Shown: piece after piece, positions 30,409-41,253 of the stretch
Numbering within the stretch: position 1 is the first letter of the stretch
Layout: every line of letters begins with the position of its first letter
Notes under the pieces: model-generated
The model's database searches: none
What the model was told of the DNA's origin: nothing
Seen by the model: the letters and a program-made list of their open reading frames with translations, nothing else
Made by a program: the position numbers and the translations under genes
Origin: Entrophospora sp. SA101
Taxonomy: Eukaryota > Glomeromycota > Glomeromycetes > Entrophosporales > Entrophosporaceae
Direction of reading: 5' to 3'
Length of the DNA stretch: 44,408 nucleotides
Assembly: GCA_958430865.1 (NCBI GenBank)
Contig: CAUDNR010004234.1
Coordinates: 52,835-97,242 of the forward strand

Positions 30409-32927
30409 CCAGAAAATTTATCCGTTAAACCGAGGGATCCATTAAATCGAAACTTATGATCAAATCATGTAATATATGTGTACAAAAAAAATTTTTTATT
30501 TAAATAATAATTTTTGTAAAATATAATGGATAATAATAATAATAATAATAATAATATCATTGTTGATTCATAAATTCATCAATTCGACATTGTTTTGCAT
30601 CTTGGGCACTTATATAAGAAATCTCTCTTTTTAACTTCAATATATTTTTAATTATTCGAGAATCAACTTCTAAATCTTTTTGTTGTATATATTTAAGGGC
30701 ATTTTCCAACCCATTTATAGCTTCTGTACTTGTTACAATTGGCTCACTTATCTTATCACCACCCTCATTATCTTCAACTTCAGGTTGTCCCAACACTATG
30801 TTTACAATTTCTTGTTCTGTCATTTCTTCGAATTCAAGGTTTTGATCAATCATAATAAATTCGTCAGCATTTAAAGGATTTTCAATGGGAAGTTGAGAAA
30901 TTAAATTATTTATCTCATATAGTTCTGGTTGATTGTTTGAATCAATAATCATTGAACTTTGATTATCATCACTAATTATTTTTGTTTTTTCCCAGCTATG
31001 TTTAATAGTTTCAACTGTCACTTGTTTCCAGGCTTCAGAAATGAAATTGATTCCATCAAAAATTGTGAGTTGAGCTGGTTCTTGGTTACTATCTTCTAAT
31101 GTCTGGTATGCTAAAATTCTATCTTGACAAAGAATTTTTCTATATTTTGACTGGAAAAAAAAAATGAGAATTAATGTTAGAAAAATGCTAATACATAAAA
31201 CTTTTTATTTGTTTACCTTCAAACTATAAATAATGCCTTGATCCAGAGGTTGCAGCACAGATGTTGTATTGGGAGGGAAAAAATGAATTCTTACATTTGA
31301 CAAATTGGAGATATTATCAGAGTTGTGTGAACTCGCATTATCTAAAAGTAAAATTATTTTTTTTCCTTTTCTGTACATTATGGAGTTAACTCTTTCTAAA
31401 TAATGTTTGAAGATACTTCTTTGCATCCACGCCTTTGAATTCCAATAATACCATACTGGAAGTGAATTTTTAGACATGCCTCTCAGGGATCTCGGGTTTT
31501 CATATTTATGGATAAAAAGAACTGGGAGTTTTTCTCCAATTGAATTACAGGTGAGCATGGCTGTAAAACGATCTTTGGGTCGTTTTTTACCAAAAACTGA
31601 TGTATGAGCAATTGTTCTTTTTGGTTCTAGCTTCCAGAATATAGCAGTTTCATCACAATTCCATATATCTTCAGGACTATAGTTTTTTAAGATTTCTTGA
31701 AGTTGAAATTGCATGTTTGCAATTTCATCAATAGGAACACTCATAGACTCTCCTCTTTTTTTATAACTTTGTAAGTCATTTCTTTTTTTAAAATTGGATA
31801 ACCATCCACTAGATGCATTAAAATCTCTAATTCCGAACATATTAGCAAATTCTTTTGCTTTTTCTTGAATAATAGGACCACTTATTGTTAAATTTTTAGC
31901 AAGAAGTTGCTCAACCCAAATTCTTGTTGCTTCTTCAATATTCGGGTGACTAGTTGCTTTTTTCCTAAATTGAGTATTTGAAGAACCTTCTTCATATTTC
32001 AACCATTCAGAAGATTGCCTCAATATATCAGAAACAGATTGTGTAGATATTCCATACTCTTGGGCAAGGTCAATTCCTTTAATATTTGGGTTATCTCTCT
32101 TTTTTTCACATAATTCTTTTTTTTGTGCTTTAGTTAATATTTTTCTTTTCTAAATGATTTTTAAAGAAAAGAATTAATTTTTGAGGCATCAATAACATTT
32201 AAACCTTTATTAATTAAAAATTACTTTTGATATTTGACTTAGGTCTTCTGATATGTTCTGTTACGACATATTTTCAATTTTATTATGATTTTAAATTTAT
32301 TATTATATTGCACATCAAGTTTGATAGTCCTCAACCTACAATCAAACATCTTTTTATATCTATTTGAAGTAATACAATGGCATTTCTAAAATGATTAAAA
32401 GTAGCTTCTTTGACTTTATTCATATGTAAGATTAAAAGCAATGACCTCATTTATGGATTAAAAAATAATGACATCAGAATGAACAATCTTTCAATTATTA
32501 GCTTATAAAGAAATAAAAAAAAATGACATGTATATAAGTGTCATTGACATTAAAATGAATCATTAACAACAATCTTTCAATTATTAGTTTATAAAGAATA
32601 AAAAAAAAGACATATATATGTGTCATCGCCAAGAAATAGTAATAGTTAACAATTTGTTTGTTGTTAATATTTTAATATTAATAATACATTATTACGTTAT
32701 AAAATTATACTATCCAAAAAAGGCAAGGATCATTGTTATCCGTAATATCGAGAGAATTTTATTATAAGTGACATATATGGATTTTTAAAAAATATCCGTT
32801 AAATCGAATATATATGAAAATCCGTTAAATCCGTTAAATCGAGATAAAATAATTATGGTTTTGAAAATTTATCCGTTAAACCCCTAAATCCGCTAAATCG
32901 AGGTCCGCTAAATCGAGACTCACTGTG
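30409..32927 (-). mobile_element. Full-length Tigger/pogo-type DNA transposon
   Basis: The 5' end (minus strand) is CACAGTGAGTCTCGATTTAG at 32927, directly after a TA (32928-32929). The neighbouring sequence 'atactaaatcaataatgg' is the common repeat seen at 4940 and 22685. The 3' end in all copies is ...GGATAAATTTTCTGG at 30409. The 5' and 3' terminal blocks share 'cgattta..ggat' and 'ggtttaacggataaattttc' in direct rather than inverted orientation, and no mirror of CACAGTGA is found at the 3' side. The element is 2.5 kb and encodes a transposase with the complete DDD triad. Confidence 0.8.
30557..32149 (-). CDS. Tigger/pogo transposase (CENP-B type HTH, DDE_1 domain)
   Basis: Two coding segments are evident: 32149-31217 and 31150-30557, joined by an intron with donor GTAAAC and a polypyrimidine-CAG acceptor, about 508 codons. 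The N-terminus reads KRKILTKAQKKELCEKKRDN and GIDLAQEYGISTQSVSDILR, a CENP-B/psq-like helix-turn-helix, followed by a second HTH (TRIWVEQLL, FGIRDFNASSGWLSNFKKRN). The catalytic domain holds IWNCDETAIFW (first Asp), IILLLDNASSH (second Asp) and SVLQPLDQGIIYSLK (third Asp), spacing DD32D between the last two, as in Tigger elements. The acidic C-terminus ends EFMNQQ. No frameshift or stop interrupts it. The start is unresolved: upstream of 32149 there is a TAG that is also a plausible acceptor (catttag), so a small 5' exon or a lost ATG is possible. Confidence 0.8.
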
Positions 32928-33080
32928 TAATACTAAATCAATAATGGATTAATTTCTTGCTGGTATTTTTAGTTAGTAGGAGAGGATTTTTTTCAAAAAA
33001 AGCTTAATTAATTTTCTTTAACAACACATTTTTGGAAAAGGCTTGATTTTAATCAAGTGATTTCTTTTTCATTTTTTTTT
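32928..33080 (+). repeat. Composite-repeat terminal segment next to copy 3
   Basis: 'atactaaatcaataatggat', 'tttcttgctggtattttta', 'aacaacacatttttggaaaa' and 'tcaagtgatttctttttcat' match 4937-5080 and 22685-22800 in the same orientation, although helicase and Tigger of copy 3 are inverted relative to copies 1 and 2. Copy 3 is therefore rearranged or a join of two events. Confidence 0.75.
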
Positions 33081-33123
33081 ACTTATAAATACAACCTCTG
33101 AATGTTTTAAAAAAAATTGGGAG

Positions 33124-33179
33124 AGTGATCATGATCATGATCATAATCATAAATCCATGATCAATGATCATAATCATGA
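33124..33179. repeat. GATCAT-rich palindromic array in the NDUFAF2-like 5' flank
   Basis: Repeats of GATCAT/AATCAT give many overlapping palindromes (TGATCA, ATGATCAT). The copied flank near 7484-7502 has a shorter version. It could be a hairpin-forming or expanding simple repeat. Confidence 0.6.
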
Positions 33180-33374
33180 TACAACGCAATCAATTTTGTG
33201 AAACGAAAATTTACCTTTTCTTTCGAAAATTTCCAGAGAGAGATAGTATCGTTGCCAATTCTTTCTAAATCTTACCAAAATATTGCCAATCTTTTCTAAA
33301 TTGTTACAAAGTATGTTGCACTGATTTGATTGAGTTGTATTCTTTTGTTAATTTCGTTAAAAAAAAAATCAAAT

Positions 33375-34046
33375 ATGTTGAAAAGAATATTGAATATATG
33401 GAAGACATTAAGATTACCCTGGAGAAGACAAATATTAGTCGGCAGTGATTTATTTGGTAATGAATATTATGAAAGCATTAAACCAATAATGGATAACGGT
33501 AGAACTAAACGAATTGTTTATATGAAGAAAAAAGGCATTATTAGTGATTATATTGTAGAAGATATACCAGGTAATGTTTATTAATTAGTAAATAAGATTA
33601 TAGTTATTGATAAGATTATAAATATTTAATGTAATAATAACAATAAATAATGCTAGTTCAATGGCAAAGCTGGTTAAAACATACAAGGTTTAATTCACCT
33701 ACAATAGAGGTAAATAACATAATTACATAATCTATCAATATAAATATTAAATATTAAATATATATTATTAAATAAATATTATCAAAAGGAGCTTATAAAT
33801 AATAATAAGAGACAAGAATTAATATTGAGTAGAGCAAAGAAATTAGATAAAGAATGGGAAGAATCAAAAAATAAAAGATCTTCCCTATTAGCTAATAAAG
33901 GTATTATATATATATCTACGGTATGTTAATTAACTTACTAATAATGATTATATCATACAGATTCCAAGAAACCTTTGATACCTAGCGATGATTATAAACC
34001 TGAAGGATGGACACCGCCATCCAAATCATTAAAATCAAATAATTAA
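33375..34046 (+). CDS. NDUFAF2: NDUFAF2-like mitochondrial complex I assembly factor
   Basis: NDUFAF2 (mimitin, B17.2L) is a mitochondrial matrix chaperone of late complex I assembly. Four exons: 33375-33570, 33657-33709, 33789-33900 and 33961-34046, total 447 nt, 148 residues. The protein has LPWRRQILVGSDLFGNEYYE, then GRTKRIVYMKKKG, DIPVQWQSWLKHTRFNSPTI, EELINNNKRQEL, and ends with EGWTPPSKSLKSNN. The GTDxFGNKYYE core is common to NDUFA12 and NDUFAF2; the PTIEEL and EGW.P features favour NDUFAF2. I chose the start at 33375 because MLKRILNIWKTLRLPW fits a short basic N-terminus and upstream sequence lacks another ATG. Its 5' flank contains a 31-bp tandem duplication (33252/33283) and is copied at 7443-7612. 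Confidence 0.85.
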
Positions 34047-34340
34047 TCAATCACGTAATTTCATTAATTGTCATAAAAATAGAAACAAAAAGTAAAATTT
34101 TGATCTACTTTTTTATATATGCGCGCGTTTATTATTATATGCTAATATATGTGCATGAGTCTGTGAATGTTTTATATGTATCGATGATTTTTTATGTGTG
34201 ATAAATTTTGAATTTTTATTTATAAATACTAATATTTTTAGAAATTTAATAAAAATATTCATTTTTTTTTACCAAAATCGACTCTTTGGTATTAACTTTA
34301 AATCCATCAACTAAATTCATTCAACCAGAATTTATAAATC
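34047..34340. other. Intergenic, AT-rich
   Basis: A short spacer between two plus-strand genes; I see only AT-rich sequence and a TATATATGCGCGCG stretch. Confidence 0.5.
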
Positions 34341-36191
34341 ATGTCAATACTGGAGCTTGTATTTTTTTATGGTTATGATTTATCATCGTTAACAATTCAA
34401 CAACAACAAAGGGTCTTGATCGAATATGAAAAACTATTAAAATCATCAATTTACATTAATAAGAAATCATCGTCATTACAAGGAGGAAGTGGAGGAGAAG
34501 AACAATTTCCAAGTTGTTATGTCTCTCCACATACACCAATTGATTCACCACCGCCATCACAACAACAACAAGATTATCACAATAATTTATTACAAGAATA
34601 TAATTCCTCTGAAAGAAATATTCAATCTCCTTCATCACCACCCTTATTACTAATTCCACAACAACCAACATCAAATAATAATAATTATATAATTACACCA
34701 GTCAACTCGCCATCTCCATCGACAAGAGAACATCTTGAATTATCTCAACATCAAGAAGAATTGTCGTTATATCAACAACAACAACAACAGCAACAACAAC
34801 AACAGCAACAGCAACAACGACAACAACGACAACAACAACTAGTGCAAGAATTACGAGAAGAAAACCGAAATCAAAATTATTCTTCTTCTCTACATCTTTC
34901 TTCTAATCCTTCTTCTTCATCTTCAAATGAATTATCAATTAGTGGATGTGTTACTCCACATACACCAACCAACTCACCATCAATCGTCAACTTACCACAA
35001 TTAAATTATTCACCACAACTACCACCAACGATTAATATACCAACAAACAAACCTCAATCATCATCACCACCGCCACCACCTTCTTCTTCTTCTCCTTCCT
35101 CACCTAATGTATTCGATGAAAATGAAGCAATCGGTATAAAAATACCGGACGGATTGCATTGCCCATTAGTAGAATTATTGTCAGTTTATGAAAATTCGCG
35201 CGAGAGTCATATAACTAATGAAATTTACGAGCCGCCACTTGAATTGAATCCAATTGATAATATCCAAGATATATTAATTAAAAAACAAGATATCATAAAT
35301 AATGTTGAATCTAACATTATTAACAGAGTAAATCAACTGGATGAATTGGAACATGAGGTTTTAAAACGTCGAGAAGAAAGAGTTAAACAATTAATTGACC
35401 AACGAATAGATCGAGAAGATGATGGAAATAATAAAATTGTTGGGAAAAATGTAAATAAACATGTCAAAAGATCTTTGGATGAAATAGTCGACGAAAAAAT
35501 AGAAAAGAAATCAAGATTATCAGATAACGAAGAGAACGAAGGAAATAATCTTCAGGCACTTAAAAGTAATTCGCCTTCACCGCCAAGCAACAATAGTAGC
35601 GATAACGATAACGATAACGATGATAACGATAATGATAATAATAAAAATTCATCAAAACTTTCAATTGATTATGTTATGTATGATTCTGTGTATGGTCCAG
35701 AGGATTATTCTTATGAATATCAATACGCCATCGAAGATAGTTTGGCATATCATAGGTTTACGAACGATTCTAGTAATAACTCTTTAAATAACTCCCCTAA
35801 AAATTCGCCTGCTAATAATTTTCCTTCAGATAACTCCAATTCTCCACCTGGCAATAATTCCTCTCCAAATAACAAATCAAGCAAATCCAACTCTCCAACA
35901 TCAAACATTCCGGATAATACAAAAATTTATTATGTTCCACCAATGGGGTTATACAGAAATTATTATGGATGTAACTCTTCTTCAAGATTTCCCTATTTAT
36001 ATCATTTTAGATTCTCGCACCACGATCAACCCTATGTTCTCGATTTGGATTTAATGAGTAAAGTTGAATTGTTGGCTAAAGAAAAAGAATCTGATGTGAA
36101 AGCATTCTTCAAACAACAATGTGGAATTGAAGATGATGTTATTGATTTAAAACTAAAACCTCGTTGGATGACCGCAATGTATTTTTCGTGA
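34341..36191 (+). CDS. PolyQ and Ser/Pro/Asn-rich protein of unknown function
   Basis: A single open frame of 616 residues starting MSILELVFFYGYDLSSLTIQ with no intron needed. I do not recognise a domain. Visible features: two copies of the pattern C-x2-P-H-T-P-x2-S-P (residues 59-70, CYVSPHTPIDSP; and 204-214, CVTPHTPTNSP); a glutamine run at about 145-167 mixed with Arg; polyproline and polyserine (about 235-255); a charged helical region near 310-400 with a basic KHVKRSLDEIVDEK..KKSR segment that could be a nuclear signal; an Asp/Asn run; then a more complex C-terminus (IYYVPPMGLYRNYYGC to LKLKPRWMTAMYF), likely the folded part. The composition suggests a regulatory, possibly nuclear protein with phosphorylatable SP/TP sites; that is inference. 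Intact. Confidence 0.75.
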   Translation: MSILELVFFYGYDLSSLTIQQQQRVLIEYEKLLKSSIYINKKSSSLQGGSGGEEQFPSCYVSPHTPIDSPPPSQQQQDYHNNLLQEYNSSERNIQSPSSPPLLLIPQQPTSNNNNYIITPVNSPSPSTREHLELSQHQEELSLYQQQQQQQQQQQQQQQRQQRQQQLVQELREENRNQNYSSSLHLSSNPSSSSSNELSISGCVTPHTPTNSPSIVNLPQLNYSPQLPPTINIPTNKPQSSSPPPPPSSSSPSSPNVFDENEAIGIKIPDGLHCPLVELLSVYENSRESHITNEIYEPPLELNPIDNIQDILIKKQDIINNVESNIINRVNQLDELEHEVLKRREERVKQLIDQRIDREDDGNNKIVGKNVNKHVKRSLDEIVDEKIEKKSRLSDNEENEGNNLQALKSNSPSPPSNNSSDNDNDNDDNDNDNNKNSSKLSIDYVMYDSVYGPEDYSYEYQYAIEDSLAYHRFTNDSSNNSLNNSPKNSPANNFPSDNSNSPPGNNSSPNNKSSKSNSPTSNIPDNTKIYYVPPMGLYRNYYGCNSSSRFPYLYHFRFSHHDQPYVLDLDLMSKVELLAKEKESDVKAFFKQQCGIEDDVIDLKLKPRWMTAMYFS

Positions 36192-36598
36192 ATTATTTTC
36201 TTGGATATAAATTTGTAGATATATTGATTATTATATATTATTTATATTACTTATATTGCCTACCAGGCAGAGATTATTATGAACCACCAAAACTGGTTTT
36301 TGGAATATTATTGATATTAATATAAAATAAAAAATTTGTTGTATTATAAAAATATCATATTATCAATTATCAATTATCAATTATCAATTATCAATTATAA
36401 TCCATCTTTTTTCTTTCTTTGAAATTTTTTCGTACAAAAAAAAACAAAAAAAGCCCAATACTAATACCAAAAAAGATCAGATTTATTTAGCCCATCAAAT
36501 GATGTATGTGTGACCGTGTATTTATTTTATATATATATATATAACTTATTCACAACAAATTTTATAATAAATAAAAATAAATAAATTAATTACAAAGA
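36192..36598. other. Intergenic with a 7-bp tandem repeat
   Basis: It contains five copies of TATCAAT at 36361-36397 and a short TA run just upstream of the next gene. No gene is seen. Confidence 0.7.
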
Positions 36599-37573
36599 AT
36601 GGAAATATTTGTAAAAGAAGGTGATGGTGCTGATAAAGAATGTAAAATTGACAATGCACCTATTGATGTTTCACTTAGTGTTTTTATAGCTCTTGGCATG
36701 TTAATAAGTTATTTGCCTCAAGTAAGTAATTAATTTTTTAACAATTCTTTATTTTTAATAATTTTAAATGAATTGATATAATTTCTAAATTTTAGGTTCA
36801 CAGAATTATTTCTCATAAAACAAGTGAAGGATTAAGTCCATGGTTTCTTTTACTAGGAACTACATCTGCAACATGTAGTTTATTCAATATTTTATTATTA
36901 CAATACGAGATGATCGATTGCTGTTATGACCCGAAAGTGGTATATATTATCATCATTATTGTCATTACCATTATCATCATCATTATTATTTGGCTAACGA
37001 TCTTTTATTTTCTAAATTTTAAAAATTAGTCGGGATATGATTGCTTTGCAAATACACTTGGAATAATTCAATTAATTATACAATGGACAATGTTTACTAC
37101 AATTTTTCTTTTATACATGTTATATTTTCCTCCTCAGAGAAAACTTACACCATACATTCGCCACATACATTTTAATTCACCACCAACAACTTATTCATAT
37201 GAATGGCGTGCATCCCTCGGTGTCTCATCAATCATTGCTGTACATCTCATCATAACTTCTGTTGTTTCTTTGTTGCTTCTTAACAGTGGAAAACCAGAGG
37301 ATAATCAGCTTACTAAATTATGGGCTGATGGTTTAGGTATTGTTTCTATGTTTCTGGCTTCAGTTCAATACATTCCACAAATTTATAGAACTTGGAAAAG
37401 AAAGGTATATAACTTGACAGTTTGATTATTTGATTATTATTATTATTATTATTATTATGGTAGAATGAAATTGATAATTAATTGTTTAATGGTTTCTTTT
37501 TTTTTCCCTCTAAAAAATATTTAGTCCGTTGGCGCTCTTAGTATACCTATGATGCTTATTCAAACTCCGGGTA

Positions 37574-37612
<39 letters not shown>

Positions 37613-37908
37613 AATATTATCGCTTATGATTATCAATCTCATCTAATTGTTATTTATTAGGATCTTTTCTTTTCGTGTATACACTTGCAATTCGTCCTGG
37701 CGTAAGATGGACAACATGGATTGTATTTTTGGTAACAGGATCTCTTCAAGGCATACTTTTGGTTATGTGTATTTGTTGGTATTATCGTGCCAAAAGACTT
37801 GGCTATGGTCCCTTCTATGTTGGTGAAACAGATCCACTCATTAACAATAATAATAACGACAGATCTTCCGACAACAATAGTGAGACTGCTGGTCCACTCA
37901 TCATTTAG
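36599..37908 (+). CDS. PQ-loop repeat membrane protein
   Basis: Five exons: 36599-36721, 36796-36939, 37030-37404, 37525-37570 and 37661-37908, total 936 nt, 311 residues. There are two PQ-loops: SYLPQVHRIISHKTSEGLSP and QYIPQIYRTWKRKSVGALSI, each a Pro-Gln dipeptide ending one membrane segment, as in the SWEET/cystinosin/PQLC clan. About seven hydrophobic segments are visible, and the C-terminus (ETDPLINNNNNDRSSDN) is polar. Fungal relatives are usually vacuolar or lysosomal transporters of cationic amino acids or similar solutes, but substrate cannot be read from the sequence. The exon 2 end is ambiguous by one codon (GTGGTA or GTATAT donor). Introns 3 and 4 carry long ATT microsatellites (37434-37458; 37576-37611). 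Intact. Confidence 0.85.
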
Positions 37909-38482
37909 TAATGATGGTATTGATAAATAAAAATCAAGGATAGAATATCTTTGTATTTATTGTTACTATATATAAATGTATTATCTGTTTGTTATATTAT
38001 TATTTATTCTTTTTTAAATACATGTATTTTCATTTATCATAAATATATATATATATATAGAAAATAAATTTTGACATTTAAAATTAATCAACAATTAATT
38101 AATTGATAAAGGAAAATTGTAAAGAGAAATATCTTTAGTCGTAAACATTTTTTATTTTATCTATTAATTTTGAACTCAATAGTGTATATATATATATATA
38201 TTGATATATAAGCAAGCTTCAGATTTGTAGAGTATATGTCCATTTTATGACGTGCGACACTTACAAAAATGGCTCTTACGCAAATATGACACATTCAATC
38301 TTGAGTTGATAGCAGAAATTTTTATTATTATTCGGCAAATGAACTTGTGGTGTATTGATGATAAATTCCTTCAAAGCAAAATAATTGTAAAAAACTTTTC
38401 ATGCACTAAATTCTTTGATTAATATATTTTATCTTTTAAAATTTGCTAATTATTGATCCCTCACTAATTATAATACTAATCA
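37909..38482. other. Intergenic, AT-rich
   Basis: TA-dinucleotide runs at about 38044-38060 and 38183-38202; no gene or RNA recognised. Confidence 0.5.
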
Positions 38483-38609
38483 CGTTTCAACGGATTTTAT
38501 GTTTTCATAATTGTAATAATAATAATAATAATAACGTGTAACAAAGATTTTTAAAATCCGTTGAAACGCGAATTTAATTATAATCCGTTGAAACAAGGGT
38601 TATACTGTA
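38483..38609. mobile_element. Tigger/mariner-like MITE
   Basis: CGTTTCAACGGATTTTA at 38483-38499 is mirrored exactly at 38552-38568. A further 'taatccgttgaaacaagggt' with 'tatactgta' follows, typical of the outer end of such an element. The left outer end near 38455 is less clear. An ATA/ATT run lies in the loop. Confidence 0.6.
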
Positions 38610-38799
38610 TATGATGAAATAGGTCTAAAGTCTGAAAATACCAGCCCAGAAGAGTGATGTAGCCAGGAATTTTTCCTCATAATGTCGAGGGTTTATGCTC
38701 TCCCTGGATGTATGTGGCCATTTTGGAAGGGTCATGACCCACTACTTATATGGGAGGAATATTATGTGATAACATATCTGACTTATTATTACATCTGCT

Positions 38800-40290
38800 G
38801 TATATGGAGAATTGGTATAATACTATCATTGGTTTAAAAGCATTAAAGGCATTGAATATACCTCAAGAATTGGATCCAGATTTTACACAAGTGGAAATCG
38901 AACAAAATTTTAGAACATTGAGATCAAAGCTCAATTCTCCTATGACAATTGCAGATGAAAATCTTTATGATGCTCTTAGGAGTGAAATAGTGGTTTAGTA
39001 GATGTTTCTAAACTTACCTGGAGGGATCTTATTGCAAGTACAGTTCTCAGTGATGACTCATTTGTGGTAGAAAAATTAGGCCAGAAACAGAAATGTATTT
39101 TTTTGGTAATGATAATACTAAGGTTTCCGATCCAAACTGTTTTCTCAAAGCCCAAAACTAGTTTGGGCAATTTGGGCTTCTCAGCATTTTTATAAACATG
39201 AACATTAAAAAACTATATCAATCAACTTATTTTAACTTAAGTAAAATTTCGCCCAATTCCGGCTAATAACAAAAAATAGTTTGGGCTTATAAAAAAGTAA
39301 TTTTTGCCAAAGTGTTTTGGCAATTTCGGCTACTAATAAAGAGAGTTTCGGCTGGAAACCTTAGATAATACACAGTATATATTAATGAATTTCAATTACA
39401 TTGAAAAATATCCCGTGAACAAGTTTATTTACAAACAATTACATATTATCTAGGAGCCTCGAGAGAACATGAGATGCAAACTCCCAGACTTAGTTTCTTT
39501 TAAGTGCATTGAGTTTGTAAATAATTTTAATAAAATATACATTCTGGAAATATCATGCATAATGGGTTATGGAAGGATAATGAATCTAACTTGGAAAAAA
39601 TAGCTGAATGAATACTTAGTATACTGTAAATAATTAATAATCCTTTATATGTGTATTTTTTTTCAGGTTAACTTAATTGATATTCATAAATTTAGAGAAG
39701 TATGGAATAATCAGGCTTTTGAGACAAGCATGACCTGTAGTATGCAAAGTGAAGGGACTTATATCACAGATGTGATCATACCTTTACTTTGAGCCACTAT
39801 GGGGATCTACCAAATGGCTGTATTTGTTTAAGCATGACTGAGCATCAAAGCTTGGCAAGTATTGCACATAGAAACAATGTTATGGCATTAGTGGAATTTT
39901 TATTCACAGAAAGTTTGCATATTGTCTGCAGTGACACAAAATTATGGAGAGAATTGTTGGATGGGGTTAGCTATATAAATTCTGTGTGCAGACCTATTTG
40001 TAGTCAGTTTGGTGTAGTTGGGATCCAGGTGGCTGGCAAGAGAATGTATTTAAATGTTCTCATAAATGATACAAGTGGAATACTGAGATAATTCCATCTG
40101 GATCAAGCAGAAATTCCATTGGCTTCAGACATGTTGTAGTGTGTGAAGCCTCTGATACAATTATTATTGACCTTAAGAAATATTGTAATTATGAACAAGG
40201 GTTTGCTTGTGCAGGCATTGGCAAAAGGTGCACCAAAGCCCAACTTTTTCCTCCCATTTCACAATAATTTGTATATTTTTCATGTATCTT
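38800..40290 (+). pseudogene. Relic of a multicopy Glomeromycotina protein family (function unknown)
   Basis: Pieces read in order with frame changes: ENWYNTIIGLKALKALNIPQ, ALRSEIVV, VDVSKLTWRDLIAST, VLSDDSFVVEKLGQ, an intervening MITE (39118-39364), then after an intron-like acceptor (39666) LIDIHKFREVWNNQAFETSM, TCSMQSEGTYITDVIIPLL, a break, GDLPNGCICLSMTEHQSLAS, TESLHIVCSDTKLWRELLDG and FGVVGIQVAGKRMYLNVLIN. I recall this kind of protein as repeated in AM fungal genomes, sometimes with Crinkler-like N-termini, but cannot verify it. At least three stops or frameshifts (38998, 39792, 40091) plus the MITE show it is dead. Confidence 0.55.
39118..39364. mobile_element. MITE with ATAATA target-site duplication
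   Basis: The termini CTAAGGTTTCC (39118-39128) and GGAAACCTTAG (39354-39364) are perfect inverted repeats, with weaker complementarity continuing inward (C.AAACT). ATAATA stands on both sides (39112-39117 and 39365-39370). The interior has GCCCAAAACTAGTTTGGGC hairpins and no coding frame. It sits inside the decayed gene relic. The superfamily is not clear from a 6-bp duplication. Confidence 0.85.
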
Positions 40291-41253
40291 GTAATTCATT
40301 TTTATTTTTGTATCAGTAAAGCTATTCCTGAGGTTGAATTTTTTCATAATATTAATCTCATTTACTTTTGCCTGACCTCATATCAACAAAATTTTCACTA
40401 ACAATTTATGCATTAAATTGAGCATACAATAAGTATCTAAATCAATCTACTTTATTTTAAAAAACTTAAAAATAATTCACCAAACTTCAGTTATTATTGT
40501 TATTAAAATTAGCTTAGGCCAATTAATTTTGGCCCACTAAATAAGGTAGTTTCAACCACCATTATCTAAATAACAATAACACAATTAATAAATTCATTAA
40601 ATAATTAATATAACTAATGAACAATAATGGATTGCTATAGATTCAAATCAGTATGAAACAAATCAAAATACAATTCAGATTTGATTCAATTTAGTTCAAA
40701 ATTTCATTGAGTCATTTGGAGCCTTACACCTGAACTATCAATTGTGCAAGTTACTTCCCCATCTAGATTGAATTAATGTAGGTACACTTGATCAACCAAG
40801 GAAATTTTCTTGGATAAGAATTATTATTGATTTTGTGCCTTCAATTTTAATTTTGTGCATTTAATTGGTGGTGGTACAATTGTGCTTTTTAAATAATTTT
40901 GATCCCTGAAATTTCATTGTCATTTTGGTTTTGTTACACGAATTATTAAAAATTCAACCATTGATCACGTCATATATGTACTCATTGATATCTCACAATG
41001 GAATCGATATTAATTATTAAAGCTATTAACTATGAGTAGAGAGGAAATTATTAATTAATCAAGGAAGTTGAACAAAGTTGATGCATTTCTATTTACGTAT
41101 TATTATTTGTATCATTGAAATTTTATTACCATATATAGCCATTCCCGTTCTAAAACATTTCCCCAAAAAAAAAAATCTCAAATTCATTTACTGCGGATTA
41201 AATGGATTAAATGCTGATATAGGAAAAATTTGTTTAAAAATAAAAAATTAATA
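40291..41253. other. Intergenic with repeat fragments
   Basis: It holds 'tttcaaccaccatt' at 40548-40561, a terminus related to the foldback element at 26782-27322, and 'ttttgatccctgaaattt' with 'tttggttttgtta' at 40895-40940, a fragment of the dispersed repeat at 9782. No gene is seen. Confidence 0.55.
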
